A stretch of 64,000 bases of DNA from Burkholderiales bacterium. Lineage in GTDB: Bacteria > Pseudomonadota > Gammaproteobacteria > Burkholderiales > SG8-39. The stretch is taken from contig JADGRQ010000020.1 of NCBI GenBank assembly GCA_017880775.1, positions 1-64,000 on the forward strand, given 5' to 3'. The notes under the pieces were generated by a model. It was not told the DNA's origin, did no database searches, and saw only the letters and a list, made by a program, of their open reading frames with translations. Shown here piece by piece: positions 13,222-21,946 of this stretch (positions are counted from its first letter, which is position 1; each line of letters starts with the position of its first letter). A program made the position numbers and the translations under genes.

Positions 13222-14273
13222 ACGAACTGCGCCGCGTGCTGGTCATCCGGCGCGACAACATCGGCGACCTGGTATGCACCACGCCGCTCATCGCGGCGCT
13301 GCGCGCGCGCTTTCCGCGGGCGTGGGTCGGCGCGCTCGTAAACAGCTACAACGCGCCGGTGCTGGAGGGCAACCCCGATCTCGACGCCGTCTACAGCTAC
13401 GAAAAGCTCAAACACCGCTCAGTCGACGGCGCGCTGCTCGGCACATTCGTCGGCGCGGTCATCGCGCGCTTCGGTCTGATCCGAAGGCTGCGCGCGCTGG
13501 AGCTCGATTGCGTAGCGATCGCCACACCGATGCATGTCTCGCGCACCGTCACGCTCGCGGCGATGCTCCGGCCGCAAGCGATCGCCGGCTTCGTGGACGG
13601 CAAACGCCCCGATTCGCGCATCCACCTTCCGGTGCCGCAGGAAACCACGGCGGGCCTGCACGAAGTCGAGGCCGTCTATCGCCTCGCGCCGCTGCTCGGC
13701 ATCGACGCGCCGATACCGCGTTTGAAGATCGTGCCCGCAGCCGACGCGGTCGCAAAGGCGAGGAGCGCGATCGAGCGCGCGGGACTCACCGGGCGGACGC
13801 TCGTTGGCGTGCACTTGAGCGCGCGCCGCCCTGCGCAGCGCTGGCCCGAGGACCGCTATGCGGAGCTGATCGTGAAGCTAAACGAGCGCATCAACGCGGC
13901 AAGCGTGATGCTCTGGTCGCCCGGCGCGGCCGACCACCCGCGGCACCCGGGCGATGACGCCAAGGCCATAGAGGTCGAAAGACTCGTGGGCGCGCGCGCA
14001 CCGCTCCTTGCTTATCCGACCGTCGAGCTGCGCGATCTGATCGCTGCGCTGTCGGTGTGTGACGCGATGGTCTGTCCCGACGGCGGCGCGATGCACATCG
14101 CGGCGGCCCTGGACAAGCCGACCGTGGCGCTGTTCGGCGATTCGTCTCCCGAGCGCTGGCGGCCGTGGGGCGTGCCGCACCGGGTGTTGCGCCCGGAGAG
14201 CCGCAGCCTTACCGATCTCGGCGAGGAAGAGGTGTTGTCCGCGCTCGCCGAGCTATACGCGCTTATGCGCTGA
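13218..14273 (+). CDS. Glycosyltransferase family 9 (heptosyltransferase-like)
   Basis: VLVIRRDNIGDLVCTTPLIAALRARFP; CPDGGAMHIAAALDKPTVALFGDSSPERWRPWG. Confidence 0.92.
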   Translation: MNELRRVLVIRRDNIGDLVCTTPLIAALRARFPRAWVGALVNSYNAPVLEGNPDLDAVYSYEKLKHRSVDGALLGTFVGAVIARFGLIRRLRALELDCVAIATPMHVSRTVTLAAMLRPQAIAGFVDGKRPDSRIHLPVPQETTAGLHEVEAVYRLAPLLGIDAPIPRLKIVPAADAVAKARSAIERAGLTGRTLVGVHLSARRPAQRWPEDRYAELIVKLNERINAASVMLWSPGAADHPRHPGDDAKAIEVERLVGARAPLLAYPTVELRDLIAALSVCDAMVCPDGGAMHIAAALDKPTVALFGDSSPERWRPWGVPHRVLRPESRSLTDLGEEEVLSALAELYALMR

Positions 14274-14756
14274 ACGGGCCGTTTCGTCGCCGATTCCGAT
14301 GCGCTCGAAGTCGCCCAGCAGGCGCAGCAGTTGCGCGGCCTCCTTCGAGGCGGCCGATTTCCCGAGAAGCTTAAGTGTCTTCCTCACGAAATCGCAGATC
14401 CACGGCCGGAACTCGAGCACGTCGGAGGCATCCACCGGCACGAACGTCTTGTAGTCCGCGGTGTTGCGCCGGTCCATCAACGCGTTGAACCTCTTTGATG
14501 TGTCCGCCGGCAGCGCCGCAGGCTTGACGAAATGCAATGCCAACAACTCCTGGGCGGCATCGTGGCTCTTTGCCCGTATGCCCTTTGACACGAGTAACGC
14601 CGTCGCGACATGAAAACACGCGAAGTACAGTTCCTTGATGCTGCTGCGGTACTCCGGGCCGTACGGGCCGGCGAGGTTGTTCATCGCGGACGCCAGGCAG
14701 CCCGCCGAAGCCATCAACTCGCTCTTTACCGCTTGCGCCGTCCCGGTCTTTTCCAT
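14253..14756 (-). CDS. HEPN-domain protein, partner of the adjacent MNT nucleotidyltransferase
   Basis: Helical protein with YFACFHVATALLVSKGIRAKSHDAAQELLALHFV (HEPN-like) and RFNALMDRRNTADYKTF; overlaps the MNT gene by about 30 nt. Confidence 0.8.
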   Translation of the reverse strand: MEKTGTAQAVKSELMASAGCLASAMNNLAGPYGPEYRSSIKELYFACFHVATALLVSKGIRAKSHDAAQELLALHFVKPAALPADTSKRFNALMDRRNTADYKTFVPVDASDVLEFRPWICDFVRKTLKLLGKSAASKEAAQLLRLLGDFERIGIGDETARSAHKRV

Positions 14757-15244
14757 ACCACCTCCATCTCATCGCGGATCGACTCGAGCAGCGCGTCACC
14801 GTCCGCGGCGAAGATCGGCACCGGATTGAGAAAAATCCCGTATTGCCCCGAGCAGTACGGCCGGCGGGCCTCCAGCGCGATCCGCGATAACTGCGACTCG
14901 ATGCCCGGGTCCCGCCCGACGTCGAAGAACACCACCACATCGAGGTCCGAAGCGTCATCCGACAGGCCGTTCACGCGGCTGCCGAATGCGGCGACCGCAT
15001 CGGGCTCAACCGGAAGCTTTCCGAGTCCGACGCAGAAGCGCCGCAGCACGGCCTGCTCCCCCGGCGTCAGGTGGGTCGCCGGACCGAAGCGCATCGCCCC
15101 GAGCACCGGGTCGCGACGCATCACCGCGCGAACGCGGATGCCACGCTCGCGGAGCCGTGCGCGGTAGCGGCGCATCCGCTCCGCCGCCGACACGGCAACC
15201 CCGGTAGTTGGACGCCCGACGCGGCGCCGCAGATTTGTTTCCAC
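14726..15244 (-). CDS. MNT-type nucleotidyltransferase with basic N-terminal extension
   Basis: Pol-beta NTase motif AFGSRVNGLSDDASDLDVVVFFD; N-terminal GRPTTGVAVSAAERMRRYRARLRERG. Confidence 0.82.
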   Translation of the reverse strand: METNLRRRVGRPTTGVAVSAAERMRRYRARLRERGIRVRAVMRRDPVLGAMRFGPATHLTPGEQAVLRRFCVGLGKLPVEPDAVAAFGSRVNGLSDDASDLDVVVFFDVGRDPGIESQLSRIALEARRPYCSGQYGIFLNPVPIFAADGDALLESIRDEMEVVWKRPGRRKR

Positions 15245-15280
15245 GAATTATCGTAACGCAGTGATATTAATTAAGCAAAG

Positions 15281-17122
15281 TCAGACGGCCTGCGCCGGCA
15301 TCGCGTACTCCGGCACCCATTTCTTCAGCTGCTCGCGCACGGCGTCGTCGGCTGCAGCGCCGCGTCCCTCCAGCCAACCGGTCACCTCGCGGATCAGCGC
15401 GCCATCGGCCGTACCGCCCGCTTTGGCAATGCGCAGCTTCGCGCGCGGCGTGGGCAGCGTGCGTTCGGCGTCGGCGAGGATCTCCTCGTAAAGCTTCTCG
15501 CCCGGGCGCAGGCCGGTGAACTCGATCTTGATGTCGCTCTCGGCGAAGCCCGAAAGACGGATCATCTGGCGCGCAAGGTCCACGATCTTCACCGGCTCGC
15601 CCATGTCGAGCACGTAGATTTCGCCCGCCTTGCCCATCTGCCCGGCCTGCAGCACCAGTTGCGCCGCTTCCGGGATGGTCATGAAATAGCGCCGGATCTC
15701 CGGGTGCGTGACCGTCACCGGTCCGCCACGCGCGATCTGCTCGCGAAAGCGCGGCACCACGCTTCCGGTCGAACCAAGCACGTTGCCGAAACGCACGATC
15801 ACGAACTGCGTCGCGCAGCCCGGCTGCAGCGCCTGGCACACCAGTTCTGCCACGCGCTTGGAGGCGCCCATCACGTTGGTCGGATTGACCGCTTTGTCGG
15901 TAGAGATCAGCACGAATTTCTGCGCGCCCGAGGCGGCCGCGGCGCGCGCCACATTGAGCGTGCCGAGCACGTTGTTCCGCACCGCCTCGAATGCGTTCTC
16001 GGTCTCCATCAGCGGCACGTGCTTGTACGCCGCAGCGTGGAATATCACTTCCGGTCGCCAACGGGCGAACACCTCGGCCAGACGCTGCGCATCCTTCGCG
16101 TCGCCGATCACCGGCACGATCTCGGCGGCGCCGCGCAAGTCGCGGAACTCCTGCGCGATCGTATAGAGCGCAAACTCGGAGTGATCGAACAGCACCAGCC
16201 GCGCCGGCGCGAAACGGGCGATCTGGCGGCACAGCTCCGAGCCGATGGATCCACCGGCGCCGGTGACCAGCACCGTCTTGCCCTTCAGGAACCCTTCGAG
16301 GCCCGGCAGGTCGAGCGCCACGGCGTCGCGCCCCAGCAGGTCATCGAGTTCGATGTTGCGCAGCGCGGAGACGCTCACCTTGCCCGAGACGATGTCCGAG
16401 AGCGCCGGCACCGTCATCACCGTGATCCCCGCGGCGACGCACAGGTCCACTGCGCGCTTGCGCACCGCGTGCGTCGCGCCGGGCATCGCGATGATGGCCT
16501 GCGTCACGCCGAGTCGTTCCGCAATTTCGCCGACCTTGTCCAGCGTACCGATGACCTTCACGCCGGCGATCGCGCCGCCTTTCTTTCGCGCATCGTCGTC
16601 GAGCAGCCCGAGCACGCGCCAGGCGCGGCTGTTGGCAAGGTCCTGCAGCAGCAGCGCCGCCGCGTCGCCCGCGCCGAGCACCAGCACCGGGATCGATTCC
16701 GGACGGGCGACGACGTGCATCAGGCCGCCCTCCTTCCACGCGCGGTACAGAAGGCGGCTTCCGCTCATCGCACCCACCAGCAGCACCGGCGCGATCAGGA
16801 ACACCGAGCGCGGCACGGCTCCTGCCATCCGCAGGAACGACAGCAACGCGAGCACGGCAAGCGCGCCAACGCCCACCGCGATCAGGATGCGTTGCAGATC
16901 CGGCAGGCTCGCGTAGCGCCACAGGCCGCGGTACAGGCCGAGCGCCCAGAACACCACCACGTGCACCGCGACCACGTACGGCAGCCGCGCGAGCATCACC
17001 TGCTGGAATTCGGGTGGAATGTCGAGGTTGAAGCGTAACCAGAACGCGGCGCACCAGACCACGCCGGCCGCGACCACGTCGTGGGCAAATGCGAGCAGCG
17101 CGCGCGGATTGGGCAGCGCCAT
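15281..17122 (-). CDS. CapD/WbpM-like nucleoside-diphosphate-sugar 4,6-dehydratase (membrane)
   Basis: N-terminal TM helices; KGKTVLVTGAGGSIGSELCRQI; KFVLISTDKAVNPTNVMGASKRVAE. Confidence 0.95.
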   Translation of the reverse strand: MALPNPRALLAFAHDVVAAGVVWCAAFWLRFNLDIPPEFQQVMLARLPYVVAVHVVVFWALGLYRGLWRYASLPDLQRILIAVGVGALAVLALLSFLRMAGAVPRSVFLIAPVLLVGAMSGSRLLYRAWKEGGLMHVVARPESIPVLVLGAGDAAALLLQDLANSRAWRVLGLLDDDARKKGGAIAGVKVIGTLDKVGEIAERLGVTQAIIAMPGATHAVRKRAVDLCVAAGITVMTVPALSDIVSGKVSVSALRNIELDDLLGRDAVALDLPGLEGFLKGKTVLVTGAGGSIGSELCRQIARFAPARLVLFDHSEFALYTIAQEFRDLRGAAEIVPVIGDAKDAQRLAEVFARWRPEVIFHAAAYKHVPLMETENAFEAVRNNVLGTLNVARAAAASGAQKFVLISTDKAVNPTNVMGASKRVAELVCQALQPGCATQFVIVRFGNVLGSTGSVVPRFREQIARGGPVTVTHPEIRRYFMTIPEAAQLVLQAGQMGKAGEIYVLDMGEPVKIVDLARQMIRLSGFAESDIKIEFTGLRPGEKLYEEILADAERTLPTPRAKLRIAKAGGTADGALIREVTGWLEGRGAAADDAVREQLKKWVPEYAMPAQAV

Positions 17123-18114
17123 CAGGGGGCCGCCTTCACGTGCCGCGCCCAGCGCAGATCGACCCAGACCGCGACTGCGATCAGGACCGCGGTGGCGGCG
17201 GCAATCGCGCCGAGCTGCACTGCGGGCCGCTGGTTGCGGGCACCAAGCGCGACGAGCGCGCAGCCGAGCATCGCCGCGTATTCGATGTACGCCGTGCCGC
17301 GATGGCCGAATCCCATGCGCACCAGCCGCTGGTAGTAATGCTCGCGGTGCGCGTGCGACGCGCTCTCCCCTCTTAGCACGCGCTTAAGGAGCGTGAGCGT
17401 GGCATCGCACATGAAGGGCGCGAACACCAGCATCGGAAACCACAACGGCCAGAGATCGTCGCGCCATCCGACCACGCCGAGCGCTCCGGCCAGAAAACCG
17501 AGCGGAACCGAGCCCACGTCGCCCATGAAGATGCGCGCCGGGTGGAAGTTCGAGGTCAGGAACGCTGCAGCGGCGGCGGCAAGTGCCGCGCTCAGCGTGG
17601 CGAGCGCCGAGCCGCCCGCCAAGTGCGCGGCGAGTGCGTAAGTGCCGAAGCCGATCACCGCCATGCCGCCCGCAAGGCCGTCCGAGCCGTCCATGAAATT
17701 GTAGAGATTCGCGGTCCAGGCGACCGCCAGCGCGAGCAGCACCAGCGCCGCCGGGTGCATCGGGCTCAGCACGTACCACACCAGCACGCCCGCCGACGCA
17801 AGGTGCGCTGCCAGCCGGCCAACCGTCGGCAATCCCAGCGTGTCGTCGGCGAACGAGAGCAGCGCGAGCCCCGCGGCGAGCGCCATCGACAGCCACAGCG
17901 AGCCGATGCCCGAATCGACGCCCACTGCGAGCGCGACCGCGGCGCCCGCAAGCACTGCAATGCCGCCGGTGCGCGGCACGGGACGATCATGCAGCGAACG
18001 TTCGTTGGGTTGGTCGAGCGCGAGGCCGCGCCCGAGGCGCGACAGCAGCAGGCGCAGGCAGACGAAGGAGACGGCGAAGGCAAGCAGCGCCGGGACGGCG
18101 GGCATGGCGGGCAT
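17122..18114 (-). CDS. WecA/WbpL-like undecaprenyl-phosphate glycosyl-1-phosphate transferase (GT4)
   Basis: LDQPNERSLHDRPVPRTGGIAV; NLYNFMDGSDGLAGG; ATGA overlap with the CapD-like gene. Confidence 0.93.
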   Translation of the reverse strand: MPAMPAVPALLAFAVSFVCLRLLLSRLGRGLALDQPNERSLHDRPVPRTGGIAVLAGAAVALAVGVDSGIGSLWLSMALAAGLALLSFADDTLGLPTVGRLAAHLASAGVLVWYVLSPMHPAALVLLALAVAWTANLYNFMDGSDGLAGGMAVIGFGTYALAAHLAGGSALATLSAALAAAAAAFLTSNFHPARIFMGDVGSVPLGFLAGALGVVGWRDDLWPLWFPMLVFAPFMCDATLTLLKRVLRGESASHAHREHYYQRLVRMGFGHRGTAYIEYAAMLGCALVALGARNQRPAVQLGAIAAATAVLIAVAVWVDLRWARHVKAAP

Positions 18115-18180
18115 TCTAGCCGCCGGAGGCCGTGGAGATCCCGAACGGCGCGCCGCCCCGGTGGGAAATCGCCACCCCGA

Positions 18181-18219
18181 TTTATGCAAATTGAGTATCG
18201 AACTTGCAATTTGCATAAA
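18181..18219. repeat. Perfect inverted repeat, 13-bp arms, 13-bp spacer, upstream of DUF4143-type ATPase
   Basis: TTTATGCAAATTG-AGTATCGAACTTG-CAATTTGCATAAA; arms 18181-18193 and 18207-18219 are exact reverse complements. Confidence 0.95.
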
Positions 18220-18238
18220 CAGGGAAGATCATCGCTGC

Positions 18239-19426
18239 ATGACTCCGCGGCTCCTCACCCCGCTGCTGCGCGCCATGGCCCGCAAGGTCCCGGTTGTGGC
18301 TGTGTTCGGTCCGCGGCAAAGCGGCAAGACGATGCTTTGCCGCGCGGCGTTCAGGCGCAAGCCGTACGCCAATCTCGAGGCTCCGGACACGCGGCAGTTT
18401 GCCCTGGACGATCCGCGCGGCTTCCTGCGCCAGTTTCCGGCCGGCGCGCTGCTCGACGAAGTGCAGCGCGCCCCCGAGCTTCTGTCCTACATACAGGAAG
18501 AGGTGGACGAGCACCGCGCGCCGGGTCGCTACGTGCTCACCGGCAGCGAGCAGTGGCTGCTGTCCGAGCGCATAAGCCAGCCGCTTGCCGGGCGCACCGC
18601 GCTGCTGCGGCTGCTGCCGTTCTCGCTGGCGGAAATGCGCGGCCACTATCCGGCCCGCTCGCTCGACGAGACGCTGTTTCACGGCTTCTATCCACGCATC
18701 CACGACGCCGGCCTCGACCCGGTCCAGGCGCTCGGCGATTACGTCGAAACCTACGTGCAGCGCGACCTGCGGCTGATGGCCAATGTGCACAATCTCTCGC
18801 TTTTCGTGAAGTTCCTCGGACTCCTGGCCGGGCGCACCGGGCAACTGCTCAATCTCTCGCAACTCGCCAATGACGCGGGCTTGTCGCACACCACGGCACG
18901 GCAGTGGATCTCCCTGCTCGAGGCCGGCTTCATCGTGCATCTTCTCCCACCCTGGTTCGCCAATCTTGGCAAGCGGCTGGTGAAGACACCGAAGCTTTAT
19001 TTCGTCGACGTGGGGCTTGCCTGCTACCTGCTCGGGATCACGGCGGCGGCTCAGCTCGCCCGCCACCCCTTGCGCGGCGCGCTGGTCGAGAACCTGGTGG
19101 CGATCGAGGCGCTCAAGAGCTTCCATCATCGCGGCATCGCTCCCAGGATGTACTTCTACCGCGACAGCAACGGCAACGAGGTGGACCTCGTGCTCGAACA
19201 CGGCCTCTCCCTCTACGCCGCTGAAGTCAAGGCGGGCGCGACGGTCGTCTCCGACTATTTCAGGGGCCTGTCGCGCTTCGCGGCGCTGATGCCCGACCGC
19301 CTCGCCGCCGCTGCCGTCGTGTATGGCGGCGACAGCACCCAGCAACGAAGCGGCTATCAGGTCGTGCCCGCGCTCGAATGCGACCGGCTGTTCGCTGGCT
19401 GGTTCAGAAAGAAGCCGCCGCGCTGA
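18239..19426 (+). CDS. AAA-family ATPase with DUF4143-type C-terminus
   Basis: Walker A VFGPRQSGKTML; LLDEVQRAPELLSYIQEEVDE; RYVLTGSEQWLL; C-terminal FYRDSNGNEVDLVLEHG (nuclease-like E-V-D). Confidence 0.93.
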   Translation: MTPRLLTPLLRAMARKVPVVAVFGPRQSGKTMLCRAAFRRKPYANLEAPDTRQFALDDPRGFLRQFPAGALLDEVQRAPELLSYIQEEVDEHRAPGRYVLTGSEQWLLSERISQPLAGRTALLRLLPFSLAEMRGHYPARSLDETLFHGFYPRIHDAGLDPVQALGDYVETYVQRDLRLMANVHNLSLFVKFLGLLAGRTGQLLNLSQLANDAGLSHTTARQWISLLEAGFIVHLLPPWFANLGKRLVKTPKLYFVDVGLACYLLGITAAAQLARHPLRGALVENLVAIEALKSFHHRGIAPRMYFYRDSNGNEVDLVLEHGLSLYAAEVKAGATVVSDYFRGLSRFAALMPDRLAAAAVVYGGDSTQQRSGYQVVPALECDRLFAGWFRKKPPR

Positions 19427-19464
19427 TCAGGGCGTTGCACGCGCACGGCGGCGTTTAGGACGGC

Positions 19465-20328
19465 TCAGCGAGACCGGTACCACTCGGAGGTGGCGCGCAA
19501 GCCTTCCTCGAAGCCGAACGGCGCCCGCCATCTCAACTCCGCGCGGATCGCGGAATCGTCCACTTCGAGCGAGCGCGTGAGCTTCTTCATCGGCGGCACA
19601 AGTTCGAGCAGCGCGACCGGAAAATGAAACAGCCGCGCCGGATGGCCGAGCGCGGCGCCGATCGCACGGCACAAATCCGGCGTGGATACCGGTGCACCAT
19701 CGCTCAATGGGTAAGTGCGACCCGCTGCCGCGGGAGCATCCACACAGCGCACGATCGCGTCGGCGAGATTTCCGACGTAGATCAGGCTGCGCCGGTTCTC
19801 AATACTGGCGAGGGGCAACGGCAGCCCGTGATCGATCGCGCGCATCAGTGCGAGAAAGTTCGCCTTCACGCCCGGGCCGTAGACGAGCGGCGGGCGCAGC
19901 ACCACGAGCTCGATGCCGTCGATCCGCGCAAGCTGCGCCTCGGCTTCGGCCTTGAGCGCGGCGTACGGGTCCTCGCGCCCCTCGCCGGTTTCGGCTTTCG
20001 CGCTGCTCAGGTAGATGAACCGTCGCACGCCACGTTCGGCGGCCGCCTGCGCGAGCCGTGCGGTCGCCTCTACGTTCAGCTCGCGCGCACGCGCGATCTG
20101 CGCCGCCGCAACGTGCGCCAGATTGGCGAGGTGCACCACGCAATCGACTCCGCCGAGCAGGTCGTCCCAGCGATCGAAAGTCGCGAGGTCTCCCGTCGCC
20201 GCGCGCGACGCGGCGCGCACCTCGAATCCCCGGGCCGCCAGTGCCGGACACACCGCGCTGCCGATGAATCCGGTTGCGCCGGTGACGAGGATGCGCGCGC
20301 TGTTTCCGATGGGCGCCTCCTGATCCAC
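19465..20328 (-). CDS. NAD-dependent epimerase/dehydratase (SDR)
   Basis: NSARILVTGATGFIGSAVCPALAARGFEVRAASR; FIYLSSAKAE; start uncertain (ATC where a partial copy has ATG; GTG at 20328 possible). Confidence 0.87.
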   Translation of the reverse strand: MDQEAPIGNSARILVTGATGFIGSAVCPALAARGFEVRAASRAATGDLATFDRWDDLLGGVDCVVHLANLAHVAAAQIARARELNVEATARLAQAAAERGVRRFIYLSSAKAETGEGREDPYAALKAEAEAQLARIDGIELVVLRPPLVYGPGVKANFLALMRAIDHGLPLPLASIENRRSLIYVGNLADAIVRCVDAPAAAGRTYPLSDGAPVSTPDLCRAIGAALGHPARLFHFPVALLELVPPMKKLTRSLEVDDSAIRAELRWRAPFGFEEGLRATSEWYRSR

Positions 20329-20339
20329 CCGCGCCTGGC

Positions 20340-20735
20340 CTAAAGCAGCTGCACGCCGGGCAGCGAGCCCATCCGCTCGTCGAACGTCAGCGTGTGGCTG
20401 CAGCCGGCGTGGCCGGCCTTGGACACGATCAGGCAATCAGGGAAATCGACGGCATTGCCCTCGAAGCTGGCCAGCGCGGTACGCATGGCTGCCGGTGATT
20501 CGAGCGCGATGCTGGCGTTCTCGAGCAGGGCGCGCACGGTGCGTGCAATGTCGGCGCGCGGCAACCCATAGCTGCGCGACAGCGTCCAGCACAGCTCGAC
20601 CAGCACGATGTCGGACACGAACAGCCCGCCGTCTTCGCCCCCGTGGACGTCGAATACCGCCTTGGCGCGCGCGGCCTGCGCTTCGTCGTCTCGAGTGACG
20701 AGCCGCACCAGGACGTTCGTGTCGAGGGCGATCAC
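20340..20735 (-). CDS. vapC: PIN-domain toxin, VapC-type
   Basis: MIALDTNVLVRLVTRDDEAQA; SDIVLVELCWTLSRSYGL; FPDCLIVSKAGHAGCSHTLTFDERM. Confidence 0.92.
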   Translation of the reverse strand: MIALDTNVLVRLVTRDDEAQAARAKAVFDVHGGEDGGLFVSDIVLVELCWTLSRSYGLPRADIARTVRALLENASIALESPAAMRTALASFEGNAVDFPDCLIVSKAGHAGCSHTLTFDERMGSLPGVQLL

Positions 20736-20989
20736 TTGCGCGAGCGCCGGTTACGCGCGCCGGCCGCGGCGGCAATGCCCTCGTCCATCGCCTCGATGCT
20801 GCGCGGCGCGATGCCGGGGCGATGCACCAGGCCGAACAGATTGTCGGCGCCGCGCGCCAGCACGCGCACGCGCAGGGTGCCGTCTTCCTGGGCCTCGAAA
20901 TCGAGCCTGCTGCCTGGCGCAATGCCGAGCCGGTCGCGAATTTCCTTGGGGACGGTCACTTGTCCCTTGTCTGTCACGGTCGCCAGCAT
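20732..20989 (-). CDS. vapB: AbrB/MazE-fold antitoxin, VapB-type
   Basis: MLATVTDKGQVTVPKEIRDRLGIAPGSRLDFE; overlaps vapC start. Confidence 0.9.
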   Translation of the reverse strand: MLATVTDKGQVTVPKEIRDRLGIAPGSRLDFEAQEDGTLRVRVLARGADNLFGLVHRPGIAPRSIEAMDEGIAAAAGARNRRSRK

Positions 20990-21083
20990 GTGGCCTCCGG
21001 CAATGATGGGTGGGATTCCGACTGATGGTTTAAAGTAAGAAGTATGCTCTCAATCTAACATACGTGTAAAGTAAGGAAATCCC

Positions 21084-21302
21084 ATCAAGGCGTCGGAGTT
21101 CAACGCGAAGTGCCTCGCCCTCATGGATGAGGTCCAGCGCACGGGCGTGCCGATGCTGATCACCAAGAACGGCAGGCCCGTTGCCGAACTCAGGCCGCAC
21201 CGGCCGCGCCCGACGAACTTCCTCGGCGTGTGGAAGGGCCTGGTGATCGTCAAGGGCGACATCATCTCTCCGGTCAACCAGAAGTGGGAAGCGCTCGAGT
21301 GA
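21084..21302 (+). pseudogene. Phd/YefM-type antitoxin lacking a canonical start codon
   Basis: Frame reads ...taa GGA AAT CCC ATC AAG GCG TCG GAG: IKASEFNAKCLALMDEVQRTGVPMLITKNGRPVAELRPHRPRPTNFLG; no ATG/GTG/TTG between the stop at 21072 and the conserved N-terminus. Confidence 0.72.
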
Positions 21303-21493
21303 GCGTGCTGCTCGACACGCACGCCGCCAAGATTGCACTTCTGGTCGAGAAAGGCCGGCTCCGGGCCACGGCACCGGCTTCGGAGTTGCGTTCGCTCCTG
21401 CTGGACGCGGGCGTAGTGGAGCTTGCGGTGGCAGGGGATATCGCTCTACTTTCGGCAACGCTCCTGACCGCCGATGCGCGGTCGCACCGGTGA
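21299..21493 (+). pseudogene. VapC-like PIN toxin remnant with internal deletions
   Basis: VSVLLDTHA then jumps to KIALLVEKGRLRATAPASELRSLLLDAGVVELAVAGDIALLSATLLTADARSHR; only about 64 codons, middle PIN blocks missing. Confidence 0.75.
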
Positions 21494-21518
21494 CGAGGAT
21501 GCGCGCGCTGCTTCCCAT
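21479..21518 (-). repeat. 40-bp copy of the 5' end of the epimerase at 19465-20328
   Basis: Minus strand ATGGGAAGCAGCGCGCGCATCCTCGTCACCGG (MGSSARILVTG) versus GGAAACAGCGCGCGCATCCTCGTCACCGG at about 20281-20310. Confidence 0.85.
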
Positions 21519-21553
21519 CTACGCGACGAGCGGTTCGCGGACCGCAACCGGCG

Positions 21554-21946
21554 CTAAGGGACCGATACCACGGGCGTGACGCCCAGCTTCTCAGCGCGCT
21601 TGGCAAGTGACGCATCGAAGCTGTGGAACTCCGTACGTCTGCTCGACAGCGCCAGATGCAACGCGTCGGCAAGATCCAGGCCCTTCTCGGCCCAGCGCAG
21701 GGCCACGTGCACCGCCTCGGGCAACTGGGGCCGGACGTTGGCCAGCGCGAGCACCCCGCGCAATTTCTCCGCCATCTCCCTACGCGGCACCCCTGCGCTC
21801 TTGAGCACCCATGCAAGCTCCAGGATTACCGTCACCGGGATCCAGCATTCGGCTTCGCGCTCGAGCAGCGAGCGCGCCTTGCGGTACTGCGCGGGATCGT
21901 CGCGCAACAAGAAGCGCGCGAGCACGTTGGTATCGAGCGCGATCAT
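21554..21946 (-). CDS. vapC: PIN-domain toxin, VapC-type (second copy)
   Basis: MIALDTNVLARFLLRDDPAQYRKARSLLE; VILELAWVLKSAG; FHSFDASLAKRAEKLGV. Confidence 0.92.
   Translation of the reverse strand: MIALDTNVLARFLLRDDPAQYRKARSLLEREAECWIPVTVILELAWVLKSAGVPRREMAEKLRGVLALANVRPQLPEAVHVALRWAEKGLDLADALHLALSSRRTEFHSFDASLAKRAEKLGVTPVVSVP

Noticed and set aside
15659-17038. 459-aa plus-strand ORF opposite the CapD-like gene
   Set aside because: Arg/His-rich with no domain signature; shadow of the conserved minus-strand gene.
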